Source: Halomonas sp. TA22 (lineage in GTDB: Bacteria > Pseudomonadota > Gammaproteobacteria > Pseudomonadales > Halomonadaceae). From it: 64,000 nucleotides of DNA. The number at the start of each line of letters is the position of its first letter. Position 1 is the first letter of the stretch. This document shows, in pieces, positions 51,225 to 60,580 of the stretch. Made by a program: the position numbers and the translations under genes. Below the pieces are notes generated by a model. The model was not told where the DNA came from, did no database searches, and worked only from the letters and a program-made list of their open reading frames with translations. Location: positions 124,001-188,000 of the forward strand of contig NZ_CP053108.1 of NCBI RefSeq assembly GCF_013009075.1. The letters are read 5' to 3'.

Positions 51225-52462
51225 GCGAGCACCGCGATCAGCGCAAATCGGAAGAGATCGAGAGCGAAATTCATGAGACGCGTGCGCGTCTCGATCATAC
51301 CCTGCATGAAATCGAGGAGCGCTTCTCTCCTCAGCAGTTGATGAACGCGGGTTACGACTACCTGCGCCATGGCGGTGCCAATGAGTTCATCGCCAACCTT
51401 GGCGATGCCATCAAACGCAATCCTGTGCCGTTCATGCTCACTAGCGCTGGGCTGGGCTGGCTGATACTGGCACAGCGCAAACCTACGCACCATGACGATG
51501 GCCGCTCAAGAATGCGAACCAATGCGGGATACAATGATGCCAGCAGAGGTTCGCATAATCATGTCAGTGGCGCGTCACCAAGTCCGGGAGTTCCACCCAC
51601 ACACACTACACATGCGTCTTCCACCCACACGCATTCCGACAGCATGACGGGCGCCGGCACCACCACCTATGGGACCGATCCCGCTTCCGTGGGGGCCTCT
51701 GCCACCACGTCGCAGGCCACCCCTTCAGTGGGGAGCACGCCGCCTGCCGGGAGCGCCAGTGGCTCGGCATCGGACAAGAGTCGGATGGATGCCGTTAAGA
51801 GCAAGGCGCAGCACATCACGGACAGCGTGAAGGGAACAGCACAGCACATGGGGGAGAGTATGCGAGATACCACATCACATATGCGCGATAGCGCATCGCA
51901 CCTGCGCAATAGCAACCACTCGATGCACGATTCGATGCATGACATATCGCATCGCGCCAAGCACGCGGGTAGCCAGGCGGGAGGCTTCATCCAAGATCAT
52001 CCCTTCGTTGCGGGTGCTTTGGGCCTTGCCATCGGTGCGGCTCTAGGTGGCATGTTCCCGGCGACGCGGGTCGAGAACAAGTATCTGGGCGAGTATCGCG
52101 ACCGGGCAATGCACAAGGCGTCGGAAGCGGGTCATGAACAGGCGGAAAAGGCACAAGCCGCCGCCCAGGAGAAGGTCGGCGAGGCCCGCGAGAAAATCGA
52201 AGAGGCTCGTGACAAGATTCATGACAAGGCCGAGGAGGCCCAGTCCGGACAGTCGGATGTGCCATCCGCCAAATCCGGCTCCACCTCGACAGGGGCCACG
52301 GCGCCGGTCACCAAGGAGGAGACCACGCCTGGCGGTGCTTCGCATGGCGAAGCGATGACGGCACCCTCGTCTGCGGCCAGTGCTAAGGTAGGTACCGGCG
52401 GGGCTGGCTCCAAGGGTGACGATGCCATCAAGAGCGGCAGCCGCTCGACGCGGGATACCTGA
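51221..52462 (+). CDS. DUF3618 protein with long LEA-like extension
   Basis: 413 residues, far longer than typical DUF3618 proteins. Residues 1-80 are the DUF3618 part (IESEIHETRARLDHTLHEIE; NPVPFMLTSAGLGWLIL). Then a Ser/Thr/His/Gly-rich linker, a region of amphipathic repeats with paired Ser-His/Met-Arg-Asp units (HMGESMRDTTSHMRDSASHL), a glycine-zipper membrane helix (GALGLAIGAALGGMF), and an Ala/Glu/Lys coiled coil (EKVGEAREKIEEARDKIHDK). The layout suggests an envelope-tethered desiccation/osmotic protectant. Translationally coupled to the YqjE-like gene. Confidence 0.78.
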   Translation: MSEHRDQRKSEEIESEIHETRARLDHTLHEIEERFSPQQLMNAGYDYLRHGGANEFIANLGDAIKRNPVPFMLTSAGLGWLILAQRKPTHHDDGRSRMRTNAGYNDASRGSHNHVSGASPSPGVPPTHTTHASSTHTHSDSMTGAGTTTYGTDPASVGASATTSQATPSVGSTPPAGSASGSASDKSRMDAVKSKAQHITDSVKGTAQHMGESMRDTTSHMRDSASHLRNSNHSMHDSMHDISHRAKHAGSQAGGFIQDHPFVAGALGLAIGAALGGMFPATRVENKYLGEYRDRAMHKASEAGHEQAEKAQAAAQEKVGEAREKIEEARDKIHDKAEEAQSGQSDVPSAKSGSTSTGATAPVTKEETTPGGASHGEAMTAPSSAASAKVGTGGAGSKGDDAIKSGSRSTRDT

Positions 52463-52528
52463 TCCTCGTTAACGGAAGGCAGTCGTTGGCTTGAGCTTCT
52501 GGCGTGACGCAAGGAGTCTCATGTGACC

Positions 52529-52572
52529 AAGGCCGGTCGGGGTTGGCAAGGCGCCACTCCCCGATCGGCCTT
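52529..52572. terminator. Long bidirectional hairpin
   Basis: AAGGCCGGTCGGGG (52529-52542) pairs with CCCCGATCGGCCTT (52559-52572), 14 bp with one G-U. It lies between the DUF3618 gene and yejK, which converge on it, and has A/T only at the stem base. Confidence 0.7.
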
Positions 52573-52583
52573 CTCGTTGGTGC

Positions 52584-53585
52584 CTATGACCCCTCGCGGC
52601 GCTTGATCTGGTCGCGCAGTTGCGGTGGAACCTGTTTGATGATCAGGCGATCATGCTGTGAATCGTACTCGATGCCTGAACCCAGCAGGTGAGAGTCGAA
52701 GCTGATCGATACGCCAGCAGAGCGGCCCGTGAAGCGCCGGAACTGGTTGAGCGTGCGTCGGTCGGCGGGAATCTCCGGCGAAAGGCCGTAGTCCTGCTGA
52801 CGGATGTAATCGTAGAAAGCTTTTGGCTGCTGTTCGTCGACCAATTCCGAGAGCTCGTCCAAGGTGATCGGCTCGCCACGTCGAGCCTGGTTACTGGCGT
52901 AGTCGATCAGTGTGTCGGTCTTCTCACGGCTCTGCTCCTCGGAGAGATCCTCGCTCTCCACGTAATCGCTGAAGGCCTTGAGCAGGGTGCGCGTCTCGCC
53001 ACTGGAGTCTACCCCCTCCTCGCAGCCCAGCAGTTCGCGGAAGTCGTCGGCGAGTTTTTTGCCGCCGCGATCCTTGATGAAGGAAATGTACTGCTGCGAT
53101 TTCCCGCCTCTCCACTGGTTCAGGTCGATGCGCGCTGCCAGCATCAACTGGCTGAGGTTGAGCTGCTGTACCGCGGCTACCTTGAGAGAGGCATCGATAC
53201 CGAAGCCTTGGCGGTGATGCAGCAGGGAGAAGCTCAGGTACTGGGTATCGCCCTGCTGGTAGTGAACGAACAGTACCGGGCCACCCACCGGCAGGTGTAC
53301 GTCGATGAGTGCCTTGAGCTTCTCCACCACTTCCAGGGTAAAGGTCGTAAAGTCGCCTTCATCGTCGAGGTAACGCGCGAGTGCCATCTCGAATGCGCGA
53401 CTCCCCGTCGCATGGCTGAAGTGGCCCCACGTCTTGGGCTTGGCATGAAAACTGTCATTGAAGCTTGCCAGCAGATCCGCCATGGACGGTGTTGCGTCAT
53501 GCGCCTGGCCGGCCCGTTGTAGCGTGGCGGGACGATCGGGGGTGGGCTTGTCGATCTGATGGACGATGCTGTTGAGTATCGGCAT
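52584..53585 (-). CDS. yejK: Nucleoid-associated protein YejK (NdpA)
   Basis: A 333-residue NdpA/YejK family protein, nucleoid-associated with DNA-binding reported in E. coli. Starts MPILNSIVHQIDKP, the family's usual N terminus, so ATG 53585 is chosen over the long upstream extension. Conserved segments FVHYQQGDTQYLSFSLLHHR and YISFIKDRGGKKLADDFREL are present. Divergent from dbpA. Confidence 0.9.
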   Translation of the reverse strand: MPILNSIVHQIDKPTPDRPATLQRAGQAHDATPSMADLLASFNDSFHAKPKTWGHFSHATGSRAFEMALARYLDDEGDFTTFTLEVVEKLKALIDVHLPVGGPVLFVHYQQGDTQYLSFSLLHHRQGFGIDASLKVAAVQQLNLSQLMLAARIDLNQWRGGKSQQYISFIKDRGGKKLADDFRELLGCEEGVDSSGETRTLLKAFSDYVESEDLSEEQSREKTDTLIDYASNQARRGEPITLDELSELVDEQQPKAFYDYIRQQDYGLSPEIPADRRTLNQFRRFTGRSAGVSISFDSHLLGSGIEYDSQHDRLIIKQVPPQLRDQIKRREGS

Positions 53586-53793
53586 GAAGGCATCTTGGCA
53601 GGAGAGGTAGGCATGATGATAACGTGCCCGAGTGGCAGGAAACCATGCGTGCAATCCGCACACGGGCATACCACGGCGGTCTCTGCTATTCTGCTGCCTT
53701 TGCACCCTTGTATATGGCCTTTATCTCCTCGGCTGCGCTCCCCTTCGACCTCCCGCTCGCTTCACGCCTTGATTTCGTTACAGGACCCCCAAC

Positions 53794-55209
53794 GTGTCTG
53801 ATTCCGTGCCCGACTCCAGTGATATCCACGATGGCGATTTCGCTTCCCTGCCGCTGATGCCGGAGCTGCTTGCCAACCTGAAGTCGCTTGGCTATCACGC
53901 CATGACGCCGATTCAGCAAAAGAGCCTGCCGGCGATGCTGGCCGGACGTGACGTCATCGCCCAGGCCAAGACTGGCTCGGGCAAGACGGCGGCATTCGGC
54001 CTGAGCCTGCTCTCGCGAGTCGAGGTGACGCGCTTTCGCGTGCAGGCGCTGGTGCTGTGTCCGACCCGTGAGCTGGCCGACCAAGTGGCCGGCGAGGTGA
54101 GACGGCTGGCGCGCGGCCTGTCCAACGTCAAGGTACTGACGCTGTGCGGTGGTGCGCCGCTCGGGCCGCAGCTCAACTCGCTTGAGCACGGTGCGCATGT
54201 GATCGTCGGCACCCCTGGGCGCGTGGAGGAGCACTTGCGCAAGGGCTCGCTGGCACTTGATGAGCTCACCACCCTGGTGCTGGATGAAGCCGACCGCATG
54301 CTCGACATGGGCTTTCAGGCTTCGCTGGAGGCGATCGTCGGTCAGACACCCGCCAGCCGACAAACTCTGCTGTTCAGTGCCACTTATGGTGACAGCATTC
54401 GGCCCGTCGCCGAGCGGCTGATGCGCGATCCGGTCACGGTGGCAGTGATCGCCACGCATGATCAGATGAGCATTCGTCAGCACATCTACCGGGTCGCCGA
54501 TGAGGTGTCGCGTTTCGAGGCGCTGCGCCGGTTGCTACTGCACTTCCGTCCCGAGTCATGCGTGGTGTTTTGCAATACCAAGCGTGAGACGCAGGAACTG
54601 GTCGACGCCTTGCGTGAGCAGGGCTTCAGCGCCCTGGCCTTGAATGGCGACCTGGAGCAGCGCGATCGCGACCGCACCCTGGTACTGTTCGCCAATGGCA
54701 GTATCTCCCTCCTGGTGGCTACCGACGTGGCGGCGCGCGGTCTGGATATCGAAGCGCTGGACATGGTGATCAACTACCAGATCGCCCGTGAGCTCGAGGT
54801 GCATGTGCACCGTATCGGGCGTACCGGTCGGGCCGGCAGCAGCGGCGTGGCCTGCACCCTGGTCAGCGACAAGGAGCACTACCGCCTGGAGCGTCTCGCC
54901 GAGTTCCTTGACCAGCCGCTCGAGGCCGAGCCGTTACCGGCGTTGCGAGGCGAGCCGGAGCCGCTGATACCGCGCATGGCCACTCTGCAGCTCGATGGCG
55001 GCAAGAAGCAGAAGGTGCGGCCGGGGGACATCCTCGGTGCGTTGACCGGTGAGGCGGGCATCAACGGCGACCAGGTGGGCAAGATCAAGGTGCTGGAGCG
55101 CAGTGCCTATGTTGCGGTTCGTCGCGACGTGGTCAACGTCGCACTGGAGAAGTTGAGTTCGGGCAAGATGAAAGGGCGCTCTTTCCGCGCCCGTCGGGTC
55201 AATTGTTAA
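53794..55209 (+). CDS. dbpA: ATP-dependent RNA helicase DbpA
   Basis: A 471-residue DEAD-box helicase activated by hairpin 92 of 23S rRNA; acts in 50S subunit assembly. Motifs in order: Q motif (MTPIQQKSLPAML), AKTGSGKT, PTRELA, VGTPGR, DEAD (VLDEADRM), SAT, and HRIGRTGR. The C-terminal ~75 residues form the DbpA RNA-binding domain (KVRPGDILGALTGEAG; VGKIKVLERSAYVAV) that defines DbpA. The start is GTG 53794 with AGGA 7 nt upstream. Confidence 0.95.
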   Translation: MSDSVPDSSDIHDGDFASLPLMPELLANLKSLGYHAMTPIQQKSLPAMLAGRDVIAQAKTGSGKTAAFGLSLLSRVEVTRFRVQALVLCPTRELADQVAGEVRRLARGLSNVKVLTLCGGAPLGPQLNSLEHGAHVIVGTPGRVEEHLRKGSLALDELTTLVLDEADRMLDMGFQASLEAIVGQTPASRQTLLFSATYGDSIRPVAERLMRDPVTVAVIATHDQMSIRQHIYRVADEVSRFEALRRLLLHFRPESCVVFCNTKRETQELVDALREQGFSALALNGDLEQRDRDRTLVLFANGSISLLVATDVAARGLDIEALDMVINYQIARELEVHVHRIGRTGRAGSSGVACTLVSDKEHYRLERLAEFLDQPLEAEPLPALRGEPEPLIPRMATLQLDGGKKQKVRPGDILGALTGEAGINGDQVGKIKVLERSAYVAVRRDVVNVALEKLSSGKMKGRSFRARRVNC

Positions 55210-55279
55210 CTCCCGGGCTCATTCAGGAGCTATTCTCTACCCACAGGATCCATCCTCGAGGATTAACAACAAGGGGCCT

Positions 55280-56137
55280 ATGAAAGTACCCAAGCGATTA
55301 CAGCCGCTGGTCGACGATGGCATGATCGATGAGGTCGTCAATCAGCTGATGAGCGGTAAGGAAGCCCAGGTATACGTCGTTCGCTGCGGCGATGAGCTGC
55401 GCTGTGCCAAGGTATTCAAGGAGGCCAAGCAGCGCAGCTTCAAGCAGGCGGTGCAGTACCAGGAGGGGCGCAAGGTGCGTAACACCCGCCGCGCCCGGGC
55501 GATGGCCAAGAAGACCCGATACGGGCAGAAGGAACAGGAGCAGGATTGGTTGAACGCCGAGGTGGACGCCCTTTACCGGTTGGCGTCGGCGGGAGTGCGT
55601 GTGCCCAAGCCCTACGGCTTCGTCGATGGTGTGCTGCTGATGGAGATGATCGACGACGGCGAAGGCTATGCCGCGCCGCGCCTCGACGACGTGACGCTCA
55701 CCCCGGAGCAGGCCAGGCAGTATCACGCCAAGATCATCGCCGACGTGGTGCGCATGTTGAGCGCCGGGCTGATCCATGGCGATCTCTCCGAATTCAACGT
55801 GCTGCTGGCGCCGGACGGGCCGGTAATCATTGACCTGCCCCAGGCGGTGAATGCGGCGGGTAACAACAGTGCGGCGATGATGCTCGAACGCGACGTCAAC
55901 AACATGCGCGACTACTTCGGGCGCTTCGCTCCTGAGCTGCTGACGACCGAATTTGGCAAGGAGCTCTGGGCCCTGTTCGAATCGGGCGAGCTACACCCGG
56001 AGAGCCAGCTGACCGGTCGTTTCGTTCACGATACCCGTCTCGTCGATGTCGGTGATCTGATGGCGGTGATCGAAGATGTTCAGGAGGAGGAAGCCGAGCG
56101 CCGTGAGCGAGCCCGCGACGACGGAGACGACGATTGA
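55280..56137 (+). CDS. RIO1-family protein kinase
   Basis: A 285-residue RIO-type Ser/Thr kinase. ATP-site Lys in ELRCAKVFKEA, catalytic loop LIHGDLSEFN with Asp168, and the metal-binding IIDLPQAV with Asp185 replacing DFG, as is standard for RIO kinases. The tail is highly acidic (ARDDGDDD). Bacterial RIO kinases have no settled substrate; ribosome-linked roles are inferred from archaeal and eukaryotic kin, and the dbpA neighbour is suggestive. Confidence 0.9.
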   Translation: MKVPKRLQPLVDDGMIDEVVNQLMSGKEAQVYVVRCGDELRCAKVFKEAKQRSFKQAVQYQEGRKVRNTRRARAMAKKTRYGQKEQEQDWLNAEVDALYRLASAGVRVPKPYGFVDGVLLMEMIDDGEGYAAPRLDDVTLTPEQARQYHAKIIADVVRMLSAGLIHGDLSEFNVLLAPDGPVIIDLPQAVNAAGNNSAAMMLERDVNNMRDYFGRFAPELLTTEFGKELWALFESGELHPESQLTGRFVHDTRLVDVGDLMAVIEDVQEEEAERRERARDDGDDD

Positions 56138-56176
56138 GAGGACGCTAGGGCAACCGGCGCATGACGAGGAGAGAGC

Positions 56177-56920
56177 ATGAAACTGCAGAACGCGACCTGG
56201 CAGGAGGTGGAAACCTACCTGCAGCGCGCCAGGGGTATCATCGTGCCGATCGGCTCTACCGAGCAGCATGGCCCTAACGGGCTGATGGGTACCGATGCGA
56301 TCTGCCCCGAGGCAATCGCCTGGGCGCTGGGAGAGCGGCATGACGTGCTGGTGGCCCCGACCCAGAACATCGGCGTGGCGCAGCATCACCTCGCCTTTCC
56401 CGGCACCCTGACACTGCGGCCAAGCACGCTGATCGCCGTGCTGCGCGATACTGTTGCCTCGCTTGCTCGGCACGGCTTCACCCATGTGTTCTTCATCAAT
56501 GGACACGGTGGCAATATCGCCACCATCAGTGCGGCCTTTGCCGAGATCCACAGCGAGCAGAGCTTCGGGGCTTCACGTGGCGTCGAACTCAACCTGGCGC
56601 TATTCAACTGGTTCGCCGGACGGCGCGGGCGTGAATTGGCCAAGTCGCTATATGGTGATGCCGAAGGCAGTCATGCCACGGCTTCGGAGATCGCGCTCTC
56701 CTGGTACGCGCGCCCTGAAGCGGTCAAGCAGGTCGCCATGTCACCCAAGATCGCGCCCAAGGGCAGCGCCATGTGCACTGCCGACGAGTTTCGGCGGCGC
56801 TTTCCGGATGGCCGCATGGGCTCCGACCCGTCGCTTGCCACTGTCGAACATGGCCAACGTTTCCTGGAGGCGGGGGTGGAGGATGCCTGGGAGGCGTACC
56901 AGGCCTTCATCGACGGCTGA
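56177..56920 (+). CDS. Creatininase-family amidohydrolase
   Basis: A 247-residue member of the creatininase/MftE/FAPy-deformylase family. Metal ligands are visible: Glu29 and His31 in IGSTEQHGPNG, Asp in GTDAICPE, HHLAFPGTLTL, and NGHGGN with the later Glu (DAEGSHATASE). Substrate cannot be told; creatinine, mycofactocin precursor or formamidopyrimidine-like amides are family options. Starts 39 bp after the RIO gene. Confidence 0.85.
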   Translation: MKLQNATWQEVETYLQRARGIIVPIGSTEQHGPNGLMGTDAICPEAIAWALGERHDVLVAPTQNIGVAQHHLAFPGTLTLRPSTLIAVLRDTVASLARHGFTHVFFINGHGGNIATISAAFAEIHSEQSFGASRGVELNLALFNWFAGRRGRELAKSLYGDAEGSHATASEIALSWYARPEAVKQVAMSPKIAPKGSAMCTADEFRRRFPDGRMGSDPSLATVEHGQRFLEAGVEDAWEAYQAFIDG

Positions 56921-56966
56921 TCCAGGTAAGTGAGCATTGACTGGGGCGCCTTTCCGGCGCCCCGAT

Positions 56967-57155
56967 TCATGATTTCGCGTTGTGGTCGGGCTTGCCCTTG
57001 CGTTTGGAGGAGGCCATCTCCTCGAGCTCCTTCTCGCTCATCGATTCATACATCGATTTAGACGCGCCCTCGAGCTCGTTGACCTTCTTGTCGCCGCGCT
57101 TGGCCGAAAGCGCCGCGCCGGCGGCCATTTGCTGAGATTTAGACTTTGCTGGCAT
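56967..57155 (-). CDS. DUF3008 family small protein
   Basis: 62 residues, MPAKSKSQQMAAGAALSAKR onward, with SKSMYESMSEKELEEMA, the DUF3008 signature. Highly charged and probably unstructured; function unknown. AGGAGG lies 7 nt before ATG 57155. Confidence 0.88.
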   Translation of the reverse strand: MPAKSKSQQMAAGAALSAKRGDKKVNELEGASKSMYESMSEKELEEMASSKRKGKPDHNAKS

Positions 57156-57299
57156 GGGTTGCCCTCCTGTTGGCCTGAATCCACTGGTTTGCCACGATTC
57201 ACTATAGTAGGCGTAGTGGTGGCTATCCAAATGGCACGGGAAGTAAACGCTCGCTTACGTTCGAGAAATGGTCGCCGAAACCGCTGACGAGGTGTGCTC

Positions 57300-58133
57300 A
57301 TGTGGCGTTTCCTGTTTGGGCTGGTCGCGATCTACGCCCTGGTCGTGGGGCTGGCGTGGGCGTTCCAGGACCGGTTACTCTACGTGCCGCTAGGGCGTGA
57401 GCATGTCGCCACACCAGCGGAGATCGGCCTTGCCTGGGAGTCGGTGGCACTCGAAACCGAGGATGGCCTGATGCTCGACGCCTGGTGGGTGCCGGCAGCG
57501 GAGCCTCGCGGTACCCTGCTGTTCTTGCACGGCAATGCCGGCAATATCTCGCATCGCCTGGCATCACTTGCCCACTTCAACCGCCTGGGCCTGTCGGTGC
57601 TGATACTCGACTACCGTGGCTATGGCCGTAGCGAGGGCAGGCCTTCCGAAGCGGGTATTGCCCGCGATGCGCGGGCCGGCTGGCGGTGGCTTCGCGAGGA
57701 GAGGGGCCTGCCGGCAAGCGAGATCGTGCTCTTCGGCCGTTCGCTGGGCTCGGCTGTCGCCGCGGAGCTCGCCCACCGGAAGCGAGGTGATGACCTGCCT
57801 GCCGGGGTGATCCTCGAATCCCCGTTCCGCTCGGTGCCGCACCTCGCGCAGCAACTCTACCCGTTTCTGCCCGTCCGCTGGCTGTCGCGCTTCGACTACC
57901 CTACCCAGGAGTACGTAAAGCAGATCGCCTCACCGCTGCTGGTGATCCATAGCCGCGAAGACGAGATCATTCCCTTCAGCGAAGGTGAGGCGGTGTTCGA
58001 GGCGGCAAGCGAGCCCAAGCAGATGCTGGTGATCGGGGGTGGCCACAATACCGGCTTCATCGACAGCGAGGTGGAGTATCTGCAGGGGATAGAACACTTT
58101 CTCACGCGCATCGTCAGCCTGGAGCGGCCCTGA
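57300..58133 (+). CDS. Membrane-anchored alpha/beta hydrolase
   Basis: 277 residues of the YfhR/BEM46-like group. A single N-terminal membrane anchor (FLFGLVAIYALVVGLAWAF), then the hydrolase fold with oxyanion strand LLFLHGNAGNISHR, the nucleophile elbow LFGRSLGSAVA, the acid in VIHSREDEIIPF and the catalytic His in GGGHNTGF. ATG 57300 is preferred; a GTG two codons earlier is possible. Substrate unknown. Confidence 0.87.
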   Translation: MWRFLFGLVAIYALVVGLAWAFQDRLLYVPLGREHVATPAEIGLAWESVALETEDGLMLDAWWVPAAEPRGTLLFLHGNAGNISHRLASLAHFNRLGLSVLILDYRGYGRSEGRPSEAGIARDARAGWRWLREERGLPASEIVLFGRSLGSAVAAELAHRKRGDDLPAGVILESPFRSVPHLAQQLYPFLPVRWLSRFDYPTQEYVKQIASPLLVIHSREDEIIPFSEGEAVFEAASEPKQMLVIGGGHNTGFIDSEVEYLQGIEHFLTRIVSLERP

Positions 58134-58165
58134 CCGGGGCCGATGACTCAACACAAGGATCCTTT

Positions 58166-60025
58166 ATGTTCCGTTACTTCGAACGGCTGGTCGACCCGTT
58201 TCCCATCGACGAGCCGAGCGAGCCGCCGCGTGGTCTGGTGGCCTTCTTGTATCACTATTCGCGTCCGGTGCTGCCCTGGCTTGTATTGATGGCGCTGGTC
58301 ACGGCGCTGCTCTCGATCACCGAAGTGGTCATCCTGAGCTTTCTCGGCTCGCTGGTGGATTGGCTGGCCGCTGCGGATCGCGAGACATTCTTCAGCGAGC
58401 ATGGCAGCACCCTGTTGGCGATGGGGGCGCTCGTGGTGATCGGCTTCCCGCTGGCGGTACTGGCACAGTCGCTGCTCACGCATCAGACGGTCTTCGGCAA
58501 CTATCCGATGATCGCCCGCTGGCTGACGCACCGCTACATCCTGCGCCAGAGCATGATCTTCTTCCAGGACGAGTTCGCCGGGCGGGTATCGCAGAAGGTG
58601 ATGCAGACGGCGCTGGCGATCCGCGAGACGGTGGTCAAGCTGATGGATGTGTTCGTCTACGTGGTGGTCTACTTCAGCGGGGCGATGTTCCTGGTCGGGC
58701 GCGCCGAGCCATGGCTGATGCTGCCGCTGGTGCTGTGGCTCGGCATCTATATCGCCATCATGTGCTACTTCGTGCCGCGCCTGCGGCGCATCTCGATGGC
58801 TCAGGCCGATGCCCGGGCGCAGATGACCGGCCGCGTGGTCGATAGCTACACCAATATCCAGACCATCAAGCTGTTTGCCCATACGCTGCGCGAGCAGGAC
58901 TACGCCCGCGAGGCGATGAGCGGTTTCATGAACACCGTCTACCGCCAGATGCGCCTGGTGACGGTGCTCACGGTCTGTCTGCAGACCAGCAATGCGCTGT
59001 TGCTTGCGAGTATCGCCGGGATCGCGATCTTTGCCTGGCAGCAGGCGGCGATCGGGCTTGGCGCCATCGCCGTGGCGATCGCCCTGGTGCTGCGGCTGCG
59101 CTCGATGTCCGACTGGATCCTGTGGGAGGTGGCGGGGCTGTTCGAGAACATCGGCACCGTGCAGGACGGTATCAATACCATCGCCCAGCCGCCCGCCGTG
59201 CGTGACCGCGATGATGCCAAGGAGCTTGCCGTGACCCACGGCGAGATCCGTTTCGATCAGGTGCGCTTCGGTTATGGTGGCGAGACGCCGGTGGTCGAGC
59301 ATCTCGATCTGACGATTCGCCCAGGCGAGAAGATCGGGCTGATCGGCCGCTCCGGGGCTGGCAAGTCGACGCTGGTCAACCTGCTGCTGCGCTTTCATGA
59401 CGTCGAGGGCGGCCGCATCCTGATCGACGGGCAGGATATCGCCGGGGTGACTCAGGAGTCGTTGCGGCGGCATATCGGCATGGTGACCCAGGATACCTCG
59501 CTGCTGCACCGCTCGATTCTCGACAATATCCGCTACGGCAAGCCCGATGCCAGCGAGGAGGAGGCGCTTGCCGCTGCCCGCCGCGCCCATGCCGATACGT
59601 TCATCGACACGCTCAGCGATCCCCAGGGGCGCACCGGGCTCGATGCCCATGTCGGTGAGCGCGGGGTGAAGCTTTCCGGCGGTCAGCGCCAGCGTATCGC
59701 GATCGCCCGGGTGCTGCTCAAGAACGCGCCGATCCTGATTCTCGACGAGGCAACCTCGGCGCTCGACTCCGAGGTCGAGGCGGCGATCCAGGAGCAGCTC
59801 TACACGCTGATGGAGGGCAAGACGGTGATCGCCATCGCCCACCGCCTCTCCACCATCGCCTCCCTCGATCGCCTGCTGGTGATCGACGGGGGGCGTGTCG
59901 TCGAGCAGGGGAGCCATGAGGAGCTACTGGACGAGGATGGACTCTACGCCTCGCTGTGGCGGCACCAATCCGGTGGCTTTTTGGGGCTCGACCCGACGCC
60001 GAGCGAGGCATCGCACGCGGACTGA
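58166..60025 (+). CDS. ABC transporter, fused permease-ATPase (exporter type)
   Basis: A 619-residue half-transporter. Six-helix type I exporter domain (about 25-325), then an ATP-binding domain with Walker A IGRSGAGKST near 392, Q-loop MVTQDTSLLH, signature KLSGGQRQRIAIAR near 502 and Walker B ILILDEATSALDS. It should work as a homodimer. MsbA/multidrug-like; substrate unknown. Starts 32 bp after the hydrolase gene, likely co-transcribed. Confidence 0.92.
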   Translation: MFRYFERLVDPFPIDEPSEPPRGLVAFLYHYSRPVLPWLVLMALVTALLSITEVVILSFLGSLVDWLAAADRETFFSEHGSTLLAMGALVVIGFPLAVLAQSLLTHQTVFGNYPMIARWLTHRYILRQSMIFFQDEFAGRVSQKVMQTALAIRETVVKLMDVFVYVVVYFSGAMFLVGRAEPWLMLPLVLWLGIYIAIMCYFVPRLRRISMAQADARAQMTGRVVDSYTNIQTIKLFAHTLREQDYAREAMSGFMNTVYRQMRLVTVLTVCLQTSNALLLASIAGIAIFAWQQAAIGLGAIAVAIALVLRLRSMSDWILWEVAGLFENIGTVQDGINTIAQPPAVRDRDDAKELAVTHGEIRFDQVRFGYGGETPVVEHLDLTIRPGEKIGLIGRSGAGKSTLVNLLLRFHDVEGGRILIDGQDIAGVTQESLRRHIGMVTQDTSLLHRSILDNIRYGKPDASEEEALAAARRAHADTFIDTLSDPQGRTGLDAHVGERGVKLSGGQRQRIAIARVLLKNAPILILDEATSALDSEVEAAIQEQLYTLMEGKTVIAIAHRLSTIASLDRLLVIDGGRVVEQGSHEELLDEDGLYASLWRHQSGGFLGLDPTPSEASHAD

Positions 60026-60088
60026 AGGCAGACGCCCCACTGGCCAGCTATGCTTCGCTGCAGGTGCAATATTTTGCAAGGAGGAGAC

Positions 60089-60559
60089 ATGCGACTCGAA
60101 GGCTCATGCCACTGTGGTTCGGTCAGCTTCCGGCTGGAATCGGCGCACCCCTATCCCTTCATGCGTTGCTACTGCTCGGTGTGCCGCAAGACGGCGGGAG
60201 GTGGCGGTTATGCCATCAACCTGAGCGGCAACGCCGAGACGCTGGAGGTGGAGGGGCGCCCCAACATCGGGATATACCGGGCGATCATCGATGGCCAGCA
60301 GAGCTCGGGGGAGCGGCACTTTTGCAAGCACTGTGCCAGTGCGCTGTGGCTCTTCGACCCGAGCTGGCCCGATCTTGTCCACCCCTTCGCCTCGGCCATC
60401 GACAGTGAGCTGCCGACTCCGCCGGAGCGCACGCATCTCATGCTCGGTAGCAAGGCGGACTGGGTCGAGGTGGAGGCGAAGGCGCAGGACAAGTGTTGCG
60501 AGGAGTATCCCGACGAGAGTCTCGCCGAATGGCACCAGCGTCTGGGATTGGAAATGTGA
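60089..60559 (+). CDS. GFA-family (glutathione-dependent formaldehyde-activating-like) protein
   Basis: 156 residues with the GFA zinc motifs: CHCGSVSF near the N terminus, CYCSVCRKTAGGGG, and FCKHCASALW. Related enzymes add glutathione to formaldehyde, though many members lack that activity. AAGGAGGAG immediately before ATG 60089. Followed 21 bp later by an alcohol-dehydrogenase-type gene, a plausible aldehyde-handling pair. Confidence 0.88.
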   Translation: MRLEGSCHCGSVSFRLESAHPYPFMRCYCSVCRKTAGGGGYAINLSGNAETLEVEGRPNIGIYRAIIDGQQSSGERHFCKHCASALWLFDPSWPDLVHPFASAIDSELPTPPERTHLMLGSKADWVEVEAKAQDKCCEEYPDESLAEWHQRLGLEM

Positions 60560-60580
60560 TCATGATTCAAGGAGACATCG

